Positions 19,558-29,129 of a DNA stretch of 34,149 nt are shown one piece after another. The DNA lies in NCBI GenBank assembly GCA_001599755.1, contig BCHX01000015.1:1-34149 (forward strand), in the 5' to 3' direction. Under the pieces are notes generated by a model. The model saw only the letters and a list, made by a program, of their open reading frames with translations. It did no database searches and had not been told where the DNA came from. Position numbers and translations under genes: made by a program. The DNA is from Gliomastix tumulicola. Lineage: Eukaryota > Ascomycota > Sordariomycetes > Hypocreales > Bionectriaceae. Numbering within the stretch: position 1 is the stretch's first letter; the number at the start of each line of letters is the position of its first letter.

Positions 19558-19657
19558 NNNNNNNNNNNNNNNNNNNNNNNNNNNNNNNNNNNNNNNNNNN
19601 NNNNNNNNNNNNNNNNNNNNNNNNNNNNNNNNNNNNNNNNNNNNNNNNNNNNNNNNN
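19558..19657. other. Assembly gap of exactly 100 N
   Basis: One hundred consecutive Ns directly after a G17 homopolymer. The round number is the usual placeholder for a gap of unknown size, so the distance between the two duplicate copies is not known. Confidence 0.98.
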
Positions 19658-19863
19658 CAATAGTGGACGCCTTTGCGAACGCCGGGTAGGGTGGTTGTCC
19701 TGCTCATAGTGCGGAGAGTGGAATAGTGCTAACCTGTACACTAGGAATTATGGCCAGTTGGTCGGCTTTTGTGTCGCTAGGGAGGGGGCGCCCCGGGTGG
19801 GTTTGTACTGCCTGGCGGATGAGCGTAGATCAGAAAGATTGAAAAAGGGGGGGGGGGNGGNGG
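19658..19863 (+). repeat. Diverged direct duplication, copy B, ending in poly-G with Ns
   Basis: Starts directly at the right edge of the gap with the same CAATAGTGGACGCC sequence as copy A and ends GATTGAAAAAG plus a G run interrupted by Ns at 19858 and 19861. Either a real tandem duplication or two alleles/collapsed contig ends placed in series. Confidence 0.85.
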
Positions 19864-19971
19864 CCTCAGACGCCAAGCCTCATTGGCCAAGGGCAACGTA
19901 CATGTCAGGTGAGAGCGCAGGGCTAGGGGAAGAACACCGGTCACGGTCAGCCCGCTTTCGCTTCAACCCAG

Positions 19972-20072
19972 GCTTGCAAATAGACAAATGAAATCCAAAC
20001 CAGGAATCTACATCAAATCAAATCGAATCGAATTGGGACCTTCAATTTCATTTGATTGATTGATTTGCAAGT
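19972..20072. repeat. AT-rich imperfect inverted repeat
   Basis: GCTTGCAAATAGACAAATGAAA (from 19972) pairs with TTTCATTTGATTGATTGATTTGCAAG (from 20046), with a 4-nt indel. The roughly 50-nt loop contains AAATCAAATC- and GAATCGAATTG-type short repeats. It lies just after the duplicated poly-G segment. It could be a small hairpin element or a replication-related structure. Confidence 0.55.
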
Positions 20073-22448
20073 CTGCTTTGATCCGGGTCACCATTATCTT
20101 AGGTGTTCATGGCACCATACAAGTAGTCCTGGCAAGGCGCCCACAAGCATCTTCTCCAGACCTACTGGATCCCTACAGGCAGCCGATGGCATGGCGTAGC
20201 CGTCCCAGTACCTACGGGGGCGTCCCGCATTACTATAGTATAATGTTGAGCTTTCCTACGGCAGTTGTTAGTCAGTCTATGAGTGGCAATGGCAAAACAG
20301 AGGTCCTAGCATGGGTTTCTTCATGGCGAAGAGCGATGACATGCGGTTCGCATCGTATGCCGAGAACCAGAGGACTGGATGGCTACGTCACAATGGCAAA
20401 GCGATAAGACATCTTGCGTCTCATAGTATCGGCCAGGTCGGCTCTGTGCCTCCGCCACATAGAACAGATCTAGTGATTTAAGGCGGAATCAAAGGGGACA
20501 AGTAGCTACAGACGCTCTACAAAGATAGGTGCATTCCCCTGCGTCCATCTTCCTCCTCGGCCCTCATAAAGAGCAGCGCGGCGCGGCCGCGCACGAGCCG
20601 CACAAATAGGGCATCGAGTCTCCGAATCGATGCTGCATGCGAACAAGAAGACGCTTGCGCAATTGGGCATCGTAAAAAACAATACATGGAGCCCGTCCAG
20701 CCGCCACCGTCGCGTCCGTAGGGCACCTCTCGCCGCTCCCGCCGTAGCCTTTTCGTCGAAGATTCCCGCGTGGGCACAATCGCCGCCCAAGGGGAAGAAA
20801 TAGCGTTGAGCTCTACCCCGTCAGGGCTCTTTGTGCGTCGTTCGCTCGGGCGTCTCGGTCTCTAGAAACCGCCGACAAACGAACAGATAGTGGGGACCGT
20901 GATAAAAGAAATCATCGTGGTGGGAAACGTGCAGGCTAGGGAAGGCTTGTCTCGAGACCGGCTGCTGGTGCTCGCCCGGAGCGCTCAGGTGATCTCTCGT
21001 ATGAGAGGTTTGAGCGGTGCCTTGGCGCGGCTCCGGCATGTTGAGGCAAAGAGTGATATCGAATGATGCGTGTTTGGGCGCGCCTTGAAGTGGCGAGGAT
21101 TTGCTAGTGATGGTGATGATATGGTAACACCTGAGCGTATACTGCGAGGTGGTGAACGGGGGAGGGCGAGGTCTAAAAAGATGCGCGGGCCCCCTGGTCG
21201 GCTCTCATTTACATTGCCCGCCGACGAATTTCCGATGCGGGCGTGGCTCTAACGGGGTGTGCACGCGGACAGGGGCCGCAGTGAGCGGCAAGGGATGTAG
21301 TGTAGTCCCTCACGACACCTTGGCTAGGGCGACATCGAGGGGTGCATCGTCGCTGGCAGATTGTCAATGATGAGGGCCCCGACGCACGCCGTCATCTCCT
21401 CCAAACGGTGTTGTGCAACCCCTCCTACCCCCTCCTCGACTACACCCCTCCCTCGACTACTCGCCGGTTCATACCCCATCGCCGCCATGGTAGGCACGCC
21501 CCCGGCCCCAATGCCCGCCGCCATACCATCCCTCTTGCGTCCCCACTCCTGCCCCAGTACGGTGCTGAACGGCAGATTAGCCAAGTCGCCCATCCCACCC
21601 CTCAAGGCCGGCCTTCACACCACCCGCCATCCCCACTACTCCTCTACACTCCTCCAGCACTCCCGGCTCCGCCTTCTGCCCATTCCAGCACCCACGCTAC
21701 ACTACCCCAGCGACACGAAGGCACGGAACTACCTGTTCCTCTTCTCATCCCATCGGACGGCTCCGCCATGTTCGAGCCCACTAGAATCTTAGCCAAGGCC
21801 AAGAAGGGATCGTTTGATCAAGTAGGTAGTTCGCCAGCCGCCGTCGTCAAGTGGCTATGGCCGACACCGTTTCTCCCGGGTTCGAATACGAACCCTGCAA
21901 ACGATCTCCTCCCTCCAGCGGCGGCCCTAGGGACAATGCGTGCTCCATTCGTTCATTGAAGTCCCCGCATGGAGCGTCAGTATAGAACGCCTACACCGAC
22001 GAGTGTAAGCTTCCCAAAGATGCTCGAACTAGGAAGTGATCTTTTAGAAAGCTGTTTCATCATACACACCTCAAATGCTTCCCATTGATTCGAAATCGCC
22101 TGGCTTCTCTCAGAGTGAGCCAGGGTCCCGTAGCAGCAAGAGCGGAATTACGTCGCTCGCAGCCGGCCGATCGGTACCTTTGGGAACACGCGACTGACTC
22201 AATACTCTATGCTAACCAGAGAGTACGGGCAGTTGCACGGAGATTTGAAACCCGTGTTAGGTGGCCCCTCGGGTTGCGCCGCCTGGTTAGATAGGAGCGT
22301 GAGACGGGATCTCGAGAAACTGAATTCTATCTGTTGTAGTAAGAGGATTGAATGAACTCTTACTGATTGCTAAGCTATAAGTAGAAGAGGAGGGAGTGTA
22401 GGATGTACACACATACACGACGAGGGTCTCAACTCATCAACCTATCTA
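20073..22448. other. No supported gene; contains C-rich strand and a small hairpin
   Basis: Minus-strand frames at 20506-21039 (one with an ATG at 21039, 72 residues) read moderately protein-like but change frame and show no domain. Between about 21380 and 21760 the plus strand is very rich in C and T, so several frames stay open simply because stops are rare. A perfect 7-bp hairpin with a 4-nt loop (GGGTTCG/CGAACCC) lies at 21878-21895. Confidence 0.5.
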
Positions 22449-23117
22449 CTATGGATTCAACGCCTTCTCATGCATCTTAGCAGATGCTTCAGCAGTCGTT
22501 TTCTTGTTCGTGTCCCGGGGGGACAAGTTTGAAACGCCCAATGGCCCAGCCTCATAGTTCTTGAATCGCCGTGGTGCTCGAGATTCGGGTATGTGCTCGT
22601 AAGCTCTATCTGTCTCTAGGTACCAAGTCAGCATTCCGGTGGCGTCCTTTGTCATCTGTGCTATGATGATGTACATACCGTAGCCCCGATCCTTGCCCTG
22701 ATCCTTGCGATAGTACGCGGTCTGGAGGCTTCCCAAAGACCGCCTGCCGGGGCCGAACTTCTGTCCAAACTCTGTATGGATTTCTTCCCAGGTCAGATCC
22801 CGGCGATGGCGAGGAAGGTGCTCGATATACTTTAGCTCTTCGGGAGAAAATCGCCTCTTGGGCTTGGTCTTGCCCTCCTGCGGCGTGGCAGTGGGCGCGG
22901 GGCCGACCACAGACTCCTGATTCCGGGGGCGATGGCGTTCAGGAAAAGGCTGGGTTACAGCTGGCTGAGTTGGGTGAGGAGGCCCGTATAGAGTCGGCTG
23001 CGTTAGGGTCAATGCCGTTGCTGGAAGGGACGTAAAAGGTGGAACGCCTCGTAGAGCCTCACGAATGGGAGGGAGATTGGGTCTTTGAGAAGGCTCACGA
23101 TCCGGGTATCGATCCAT
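22449..23117 (-). CDS. SANT/Myb-like DNA-binding domain protein, one intron
   Basis: ATG at 23117 (GCCATGG context), preceded by a CT-rich leader typical of fungal starts; an in-frame ATG at 23327 is possible but adds sequence that looks non-coding. Exon 1 23117-22679, intron 22678-22616 (63 nt; GTATGT donor, CTGAC branch site, TAG acceptor), exon 2 22615-22449; 201 residues. Residues 1-80 are Pro-rich and disordered (LPPIREAL motif at about 15-22). KTKPKRR at about 83-89 is a likely nuclear signal. A SANT/Myb-like helical domain follows at about 88-137 (RRFSPEELKYIEHL...LTWEEIHTEF...SLGSLQTAYYR). That pattern of acidic helix, Trp-containing second helix and GSLQ-YYR recognition helix is common in fungal Myb-like regulators. 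It is probably nuclear and DNA-binding; target genes unknown. The intron is in frame and lacks stops, so an unspliced reading gives 222 residues. Confidence 0.7.
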   Translation of the reverse strand: MDRYPDREPSQRPNLPPIREALRGVPPFTSLPATALTLTQPTLYGPPHPTQPAVTQPFPERHRPRNQESVVGPAPTATPQEGKTKPKRRFSPEELKYIEHLPRHRRDLTWEEIHTEFGQKFGPGRRSLGSLQTAYYRKDQGKDRGYGMYIIIAQMTKDATGMLTWYLETDRAYEHIPESRAPRRFKNYEAGPLGVSNLSPRDTNKKTTAEASAKMHEKALNP

Positions 23118-25216
23118 GGCTCGTGCTTGAGACACTACCTCGAGACGGGTTTGATCGAGACCAATATATCTGAGGTGAGAAGGGTAGGTGAGAAAGATAT
23201 AGTTGATAACACTTGGTTCTGGCACCATCTTGGGGCGTGACCCTAGACTTGGGTATCCTAGTTGCCAGCCGGTGGGCTGTCCCGCGGGATCGAGGGGGTG
23301 AAGTACCAGCCCACACAAGAATCCCATTTTCTAGCAGTCTTTGTGCCCCTGTACAGCAGGAAACCACGTCGATTAGCCGGCGTGACAGAGGATCTAGGGC
23401 TCGGGGCGGTCCTGCAACATCTCACCACCCCCGTCTCCGCCTAAAGTCATAGGTGCTCTTCCTCCTTGAAGTGCGATCCACGCACGCTCTTAGCGGGGTC
23501 CGGTGGCGTACCATCGAGACAAGGTTCCCAACTGCCGCCCTAGAACTCCCATGACTATCGTGATAGGAACCCCCCAGCACTTTCACCAGAACGGAGGGGG
23601 AGCCCCGCTGCTAGACGTCCAAATGAGTGATAGGGATACACCTGATATGGAGTGAAATACCGACCCTGCTCGCTGTGGCACGGCCGCATGGTGCCCGGCG
23701 TTGATGATAAGCGCCTAGAAAACAGGGATAGGCCCTGTTGACCGCTCTCGACGATCATCGCATGGTGGGGCAGGAGCCAAGTTTGGGCACAGGGCATCCC
23801 AGACTGGCGTGATACATGTGCCCCGCCAGCCTGTGACTGATCCTGACCATGGCTACGGGGAGGGCGTGAGTCCACCGCGTGCTCTCACTCCCCCGGCTCA
23901 CATCGGCGGAACTCCCACCACTCCCCTCCACCCTACTTCCTCCCAGGCAACGGGTTAGGCCACAGCCATCCCCTTATCATTAGGCATGCAAGCATCGCTT
24001 TTGCCTTTCCTCCCCCCATCTGGCGGCTAGGCCTACGTATGCGGTGTCGGGTCGGCGTACTTTGCTTCCATGCACACGCGGACGCTACGGAAGCGCAGCG
24101 AGCGCAGGCCCTCCACGAACAGCTCAATGCTGTTTCAAATAGCCTTATCTCTACAAGGAACCTTCCGATGAAAGCCACGTTAGGACAAAAAGTGCCGTCG
24201 CAATTATTCTGAGTACCGTCTCAAGAGTACGTGAAAAGATGCGCATCAAGTAGATGGGGCGCTCCTTCTTGTCACAACTCGCATCTGCGATGGAACTTAT
24301 CCCGCGCCGAATGTTCAGGTGATAGCATAAAAGGGGCCAGCCCAGCTGTGACTAGCCGGGCGTTATTTGGTGGCGAGTGGTTATATTTGGATGAAACATA
24401 GGTAGAGAACCTATCACATAGAGGCACGCAGGTGGCAAACTAGCAGCGGCCTGCAATTCAGTTGGGCGTCTATCCTAAACAAGAGGTGGGATGCTTCATT
24501 ACCGTGTGCGTACATGTAGTGGCGCTATAGGGGCCCTGACATGACCTCTTGAGCCGCGATGTGACTACGGAAAGCCATCAGATGGACTAGTAGCATCCTA
24601 GGCTTGCGGTATCGAGCGATTCAGCGATGACTCGTCGCCCTTTTTGCCATCGTAAAAGTGCTCCGGCCCTTAGAGGTCTCGGCTGCCGCCACCATCAAGA
24701 GAGGGCATGTTGCATGGCCTTCCGGGCTCTGTACCACTTGGCTGAAGACGTCACAGGGGCAATCCTCAGAGAGATCTTGAGACGAGGCAAGTCTGTCAAT
24801 GATTCACTACCACCATTTGCAATAGTAACTTCCGATCTCGCACACTCCTCTCCTTCAAGAGCTTGTGGCTTCCATAGTAGCAAGCGCAGGGCTTCCCATC
24901 GGTAGGCCCCGGCCCCGATTTGGCGCACTACCTTTTATAGTTGCCACTGCAAAGCCTTGGTCAACAGCGTTGCGAGCCCCTTGGCCGGCGCGCTGCTCTG
25001 CCCTCCCTACTATTTTCATTTCTCGACAGAGTAGGACGGACAGAAAACCTGAGAAAGAGTGTCCGCCTTAACAGAGTGGTACTAGTTTGAAATTCGTATA
25101 TTCGATGAGCACTCGGCTTTCTGCTGAAGAGACCCATTCAGCGGTGTGAGCAGACTCGAACACATTGGTATCAATTGCGGGATCGTCAGCAAGGAACCCT
25201 AACTTGAATCGCGCAC
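23118..25216. other. No supported gene
   Basis: Open frames at 23555-23875 minus, 23933-24178 minus, 24627-24905 plus and 24695-24928 minus lack domains and compete with equally open overlapping frames. The last (minus) has a moderately protein-like end and might be an exon fragment. Confidence 0.45.
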
Positions 25217-26773
25217 CTAAAACTGGTCCACTACATCCAAGAGCCGATGGATCGCACCCAGAAGAGTCTCCCTCCGCCGCTCTAGCTTCATCGCCAGCTG
25301 AGCCATAGCGAGCTTATCGCTCATCTCCCTCTCCTTTTCCGACAGCCAAGTGAGTTCAACCAGCGCATCCTCTTCGGCCTTCTGGGTCTCTCGGAGCAAT
25401 TTAGCTGTGTCGGTGGAAGTTGCTTGGCTTTGGTAGATCCACCGAGCCGTTTGCGCATGCTCTGTCGCCTGCCAGTGCCTTTCTCGAGCAAGCCAGACTA
25501 GACGGCGGCGGTGGTCGATCAGGCCTGGCAGGCTTGACAGATGGAAGTCTGCAGTGACAGGGCGGGGCAGGGGGTGTGCCTGGCGCAGTCGCGCCGATAG
25601 ATCCTGGATTCGGGCGATACTACTCTCAACGGTCGACTCCAGTGAGGTCAGCTCATCGAGCATCCCATCCCCCTCCTCGAAGCCGCCGTTGGGCAGAGTA
25701 GTCTCGAAAGCGGGGTTCTTGTGCTCGCCCGTTCGCTGCTTCTTTGCAGGCCGTGGAATGTCCTCCGTATGCCCGCCGCCTGCCGCATTGCTTCCCACGC
25801 TCCCGGTAGTAGCCTCAGATGGCGGTGCGGACCCGGACATTTGACCTTCAACCCGAACAAGCCCCACTCGGAAGAAAGAGGCAACCCAAGCGCCTGCCCC
25901 AGGGCCGTCGAGACCATAAGGCATCTGAACGCCCTGTAGCCAGTAATACAGAGCTATAAGGACAAAGATGCCACGTCCCTCATCCTCTGGCCCTGGGTCG
26001 TGCTGTCCGTAAGGCACCGGCGTCAGTATCTTGGCAGCATGTGTGTGCGGAATGCCTTGTACTAACAAATACGTGAAACTCAAATGCTTTGGGGCCTGGA
26101 ATCTCTCGGAGCGCCCAACGCGGTAGCTCGGAGCGTGCCCTGTCTGTACGGTCCTGGTTTGGTGAAGGGTCGTACCAGTCAATACGGCGCAATGCCAGAT
26201 CCAGTAACGCGATTGTCCAGTGGTCGGAGTGGTTCTTGTGATGTAGGGGAAGAATGATGCACCTAGAGCCCGGGGTCGTAGAGGGCCCTGGCAACGTGGG
26301 ATACGACGCCTTCTCGTTGTCGATTTGAAAAAGAGCGGGTCCAGGGCGCAGAAACCTGGTGCGCGTTTGCCGTGAAAGCCAAGGATATCGCACATGGACC
26401 GCTGAAAGAACCGCATCATGCCGTCTGCCAGACGTGCACCCGGTTTCTGCAAGTTGTCGAGAGCCCTCATGATGGCGTCTGGGTCAGGCCGATCGGCAAC
26501 AGGAACGGGGGGAACCTTCGTCACGTCCACAGTGCCGTCCGCCCAAACCTCCCCGGCCGCAATTTTGGCCCTGGCGTTGACGGAGATGCTTGGGGAGCGC
26601 GGCCCAGGACCGGAGAGTGCATTCCCGCGGGCTCGGTCGTTCTGAGACGAAGTTATGCTGTCTGCGTCTACCGAGACATCCGCCGACCCCATCCCCTCGT
26701 GTGGCCCCCGCGGCTGGCCGGCCACGGGCGAGCGCTGTTGCTCCTTGCCACCAGGGGCGAGGCCCCCCTCCAT
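25217..26773 (-). CDS. Ulp1-like (C48) cysteine protease family protein, apparently disrupted
   Basis: The single open frame from ATG 26773 gives 518 residues, but the protease core is in another frame. Residues 1-100 are low complexity. About 104-150 (ALDNLQKPGARL...CDILGFHGKRAPGF) resemble the region before a Ulp1 domain. Between a 5-T run (26328-26332, minus strand) and a 4-C run (26091-26094) the matching sequence lies in a different frame: IILPLHH...DHWTIALLDLALRRIDWYD, with the catalytic His (26220-26222) and Asp (26169-26171). After the C run the original frame again matches (LSFTYLLVQ, then GIFVLIALYYWLQG). A 1-base deletion followed by a 1-base insertion explains this. The Cys of the usual DCG motif is Arg (25973-25975; EGRGIFV). 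The C-terminal 150 residues include KKQR and a long coiled coil. Ulp1 proteins remove SUMO-like modifiers; this one is probably inactive unless the bases are sequencing errors. Confidence 0.7.
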   Translation of the reverse strand: MEGGLAPGGKEQQRSPVAGQPRGPHEGMGSADVSVDADSITSSQNDRARGNALSGPGPRSPSISVNARAKIAAGEVWADGTVDVTKVPPVPVADRPDPDAIMRALDNLQKPGARLADGMMRFFQRSMCDILGFHGKRAPGFCALDPLFFKSTTRRRRIPRCQGPLRPRALGASFFPYITRTTPTTGQSRYWIWHCAVLTGTTLHQTRTVQTGHAPSYRVGRSERFQAPKHLSFTYLLVQGIPHTHAAKILTPVPYGQHDPGPEDEGRGIFVLIALYYWLQGVQMPYGLDGPGAGAWVASFFRVGLVRVEGQMSGSAPPSEATTGSVGSNAAGGGHTEDIPRPAKKQRTGEHKNPAFETTLPNGGFEEGDGMLDELTSLESTVESSIARIQDLSARLRQAHPLPRPVTADFHLSSLPGLIDHRRRLVWLARERHWQATEHAQTARWIYQSQATSTDTAKLLRETQKAEEDALVELTWLSEKEREMSDKLAMAQLAMKLERRRETLLGAIHRLLDVVDQF

Positions 26774-28269
26774 CCCGTGTTGGCTTCCTCCAGGGACGTC
26801 AAACTTGCTTTCCTAGTAGTGGCGCGACAAAGTTAGCATGTTCATGCGTGCGTTGGCAAAGAAGTTCACTATTGGGCGGTGTGAAGAGTGAATGGCGAAG
26901 CCATAAGGCGGAGGATCACCGTACCATAGGCGAGTTCGATCCGCTCTCGCCCGGAGAGGGTCCAACTTGTGGTCGAATCATTGGGCAATGATGCGGCGAG
27001 GAAAATCGAGCTTTTTGTCCAAGACTAGGAAGGGGCCGTCTGAGACGTATGGTGGGCAGAAGGCATGAAAGTATGCAGGTCAGGCGAAAGGGTGCAGCGA
27101 ATGGAGAGGACGAGTGGGCAACCGTCGTGAGAAAATGAGTCGTGCCACGTGAGCGCCGTCCGCCCTTCTACGGCATAGCTTTTGTCCGGGAGGCTGGGGG
27201 CCTGGGCCTATATGTATTACGGGAGTGGTTCTATCCCATAGAGCGATGGTCCTTGAACGGGAGACGGCAATCGCGCGCTGGCCACCGGAGCGACATTCAC
27301 ATGACAGACGGGCCATCCGAGACAGACAGGCGGCGTTGCCGTAGTGCGCGACCCCGCTGTCCAAATGGGCTGACACCCTACCGCCGTCGCCAAGCTGCCA
27401 GGGTGTGAACCTAAGTCACGACACCCTACGCCCCATTTTGGATCCCGCAACCCCCGACACCCCATCTCTGTACTAGAACCACGCCCTTTAGCCTGCTCCC
27501 ATTCTCCCTACCTGGACCACTAAGCCGAGCCATCCTTCTAGCCATGGCAAGGAGAGACGAGAGATGCGTCAGGACGTGGCATCGGCTCAGAACGATGGGC
27601 TCAACGAACGGGCACCCGAGCCGAGGACCGGACGTAAGTAGGTGGATTGCTGGGCTTTGGGCCTCGAAAGCACCGGAATGGCAGTGAAGGTGGCCTGGCG
27701 GGACAGCCCAAAGCCATGTGGAAGTCAAGCCGGAGACATTATGCCCGGCATCACTCACCGGATGAGCAGCATTGACCGGGCTATCTCATGAAAGGTACGA
27801 CAGAATAGATCTACAACATTGTCATACCCGACTGAAATTACACTAGGAGGCCTCACTTCGGGGGCCTCGATTCATCATCGGTGGTCCAGCTAGCCGCTTG
27901 CCAACAAGGCCCAAGGGAGAAGGTAAGGTCGACCACGACGCATGAGACGCCGCCCCGTGGTCGACAGGCAAAGCGGTGTCACGACGTAGGATCGTAGACG
28001 ATCTGTAGGCGCGAAGATAGACCAGGAGCACACATCTCTGTCCGCAGCCCGCCCCACGGGTACGTACTCGAGCTAGGTGTACGAAGCCAACGAGCAAGCT
28101 ACATTCAACCGCGCTATTCCTTTCTACCAGAGTGAACACGGTCTATTGAGAGTCATATCATGACGGCGATCGATCTTGGGGTGGGTTGGAAGTATGAACT
28201 AAAGATAATATGCATTCGCGTTCGATCCCCCGAACGTCGACACAGGGGCTTGCCCCCCGTTAGGCGTCG
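26774..28269. other. No supported gene
   Basis: Short open frames only (27080-27376, 27426-27758 and 27843-28139, all minus), with no domains and no spliced structure that I could find. The region lies between the starts/ends of two minus-strand genes and should include the promoter of the Ulp1-like gene. Confidence 0.5.
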
Positions 28270-29129
28270 TCAAGTCGGCCGAACCAATAGTTCCCTCAAC
28301 CCGGTGCATTCGTTGTAGCAAGAGGGACACATTGGAGGAACTTCCGGCTTGGAATTCAGAAAGGTTTCCAGGCATGCGTAATGAAATAGGTGGCCTGTTC
28401 CAACGTGCTCCGTTCATTAGCCAATCCGTCCCGATCTCATAGGGACATCATACGTACCACACGGCTCTACCATGATCCACTCATCATTGCCGATGTCCCA
28501 ACATATTGGGCATTGCCGTGATGGCGTAGGGATCTTCAGAATGTCTTGACGACCATAGTGTGCATGGTTCTCGCATTGTTGTCGGTCGCATGGGACGCCC
28601 TGCAAGGGCCTCGAGCCCGATGCAGGCCCAAAGTCCTTCCATGCGCACTGCTCACAGAGGATCTGCGGATTTGTCAGTGTTGCATGGTCTGGGTCGGAGA
28701 TCTACGGTATGTTGCACCTACGCAGCTGCATGATGTGAGGAGAAAGCTTCGTTCCAGGACCGCATGGCAAGAATAGCACCGAACATCTTCAAACCGGAAA
28801 GGCTGCTCATGTGGTGCGGAATGAGCATGTTCGTCGACCATCAGATCCATGCGTCTCGGATCAGGCCCTTCAGCGCGAGCAATGGAGTCCTCGTCGCCGC
28901 TGCTGCTGTGGAAGAGCCGAGATCTTGCGAATTCGAGCCCAGTCATCGAATCGAGCTTGACGAAGAGGTCACCGAGTGCCTGTCGAAACCCACCGGCAGG
29001 CCTCGGACGAGCATCCCTGCTATTCGGGGCTTCGCCAGAGGCGCCTGCAGCACGACGTGTGCAGCTCGAAGGACGACGCAATGGGTCATGCCGGGCCGAA
29101 GATGAGAGACGCGGCATCCCGAAAGGCAT
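28270..29129 (-). CDS. Double-RING-type zinc-finger protein (probable E3 ubiquitin ligase), three exons
   Basis: Assembled from three frames. Exon 1 29129-28722; intron 28721-28663 (59 nt; GTAGGT, CTGAC, CAG); exon 2 28662-28458; intron 28457-28395 (63 nt; GTACGT, CTAAT, CAG); exon 3 28394-28270. The product is 245 residues from the first ATG of the frame; the frame stays open upstream to 29483 without ATG, so more 5' exon is possible. The C-terminus is a canonical RING-H2: C187-x2-C190-x13-C204-G-H206-x2-H209-x2-C212-x14-C227-x2-C230 (CPICWD...EPCGHLFHYAC...CPSC). Splicing makes the CGH triad exactly. A preceding Cys-rich module (C118-x2-C121-x12-C134-x-C136-x2-C139-x2-C142-x18-C161-x4-C166, then H169 and H171) has RING-like cross-brace spacing. 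The N-terminal part is Ser/Arg-rich. RING domains recruit ubiquitin-conjugating enzymes; substrate and location are unknown. Confidence 0.75.

Noticed and set aside
20506..21039. Possible minus-strand two-exon gene, including a CPIC motif
   Set aside because: No convincing splice sites join the pieces, three frames compete, and the Cys pair is not followed by zinc-finger spacing.
21878..21895. tRNA T-arm-like GGTTCGAATAC
   Set aside because: No A box, anticodon arm or acceptor stem can be placed around it; it is part of a 7-bp hairpin.
21342..21959. 205-codon Pro-rich open frame and overlapping 143-codon and antisense 93-codon frames
   Set aside because: Three frames are open at once because of C-rich composition; the long one starts at GTG and no domain is seen.
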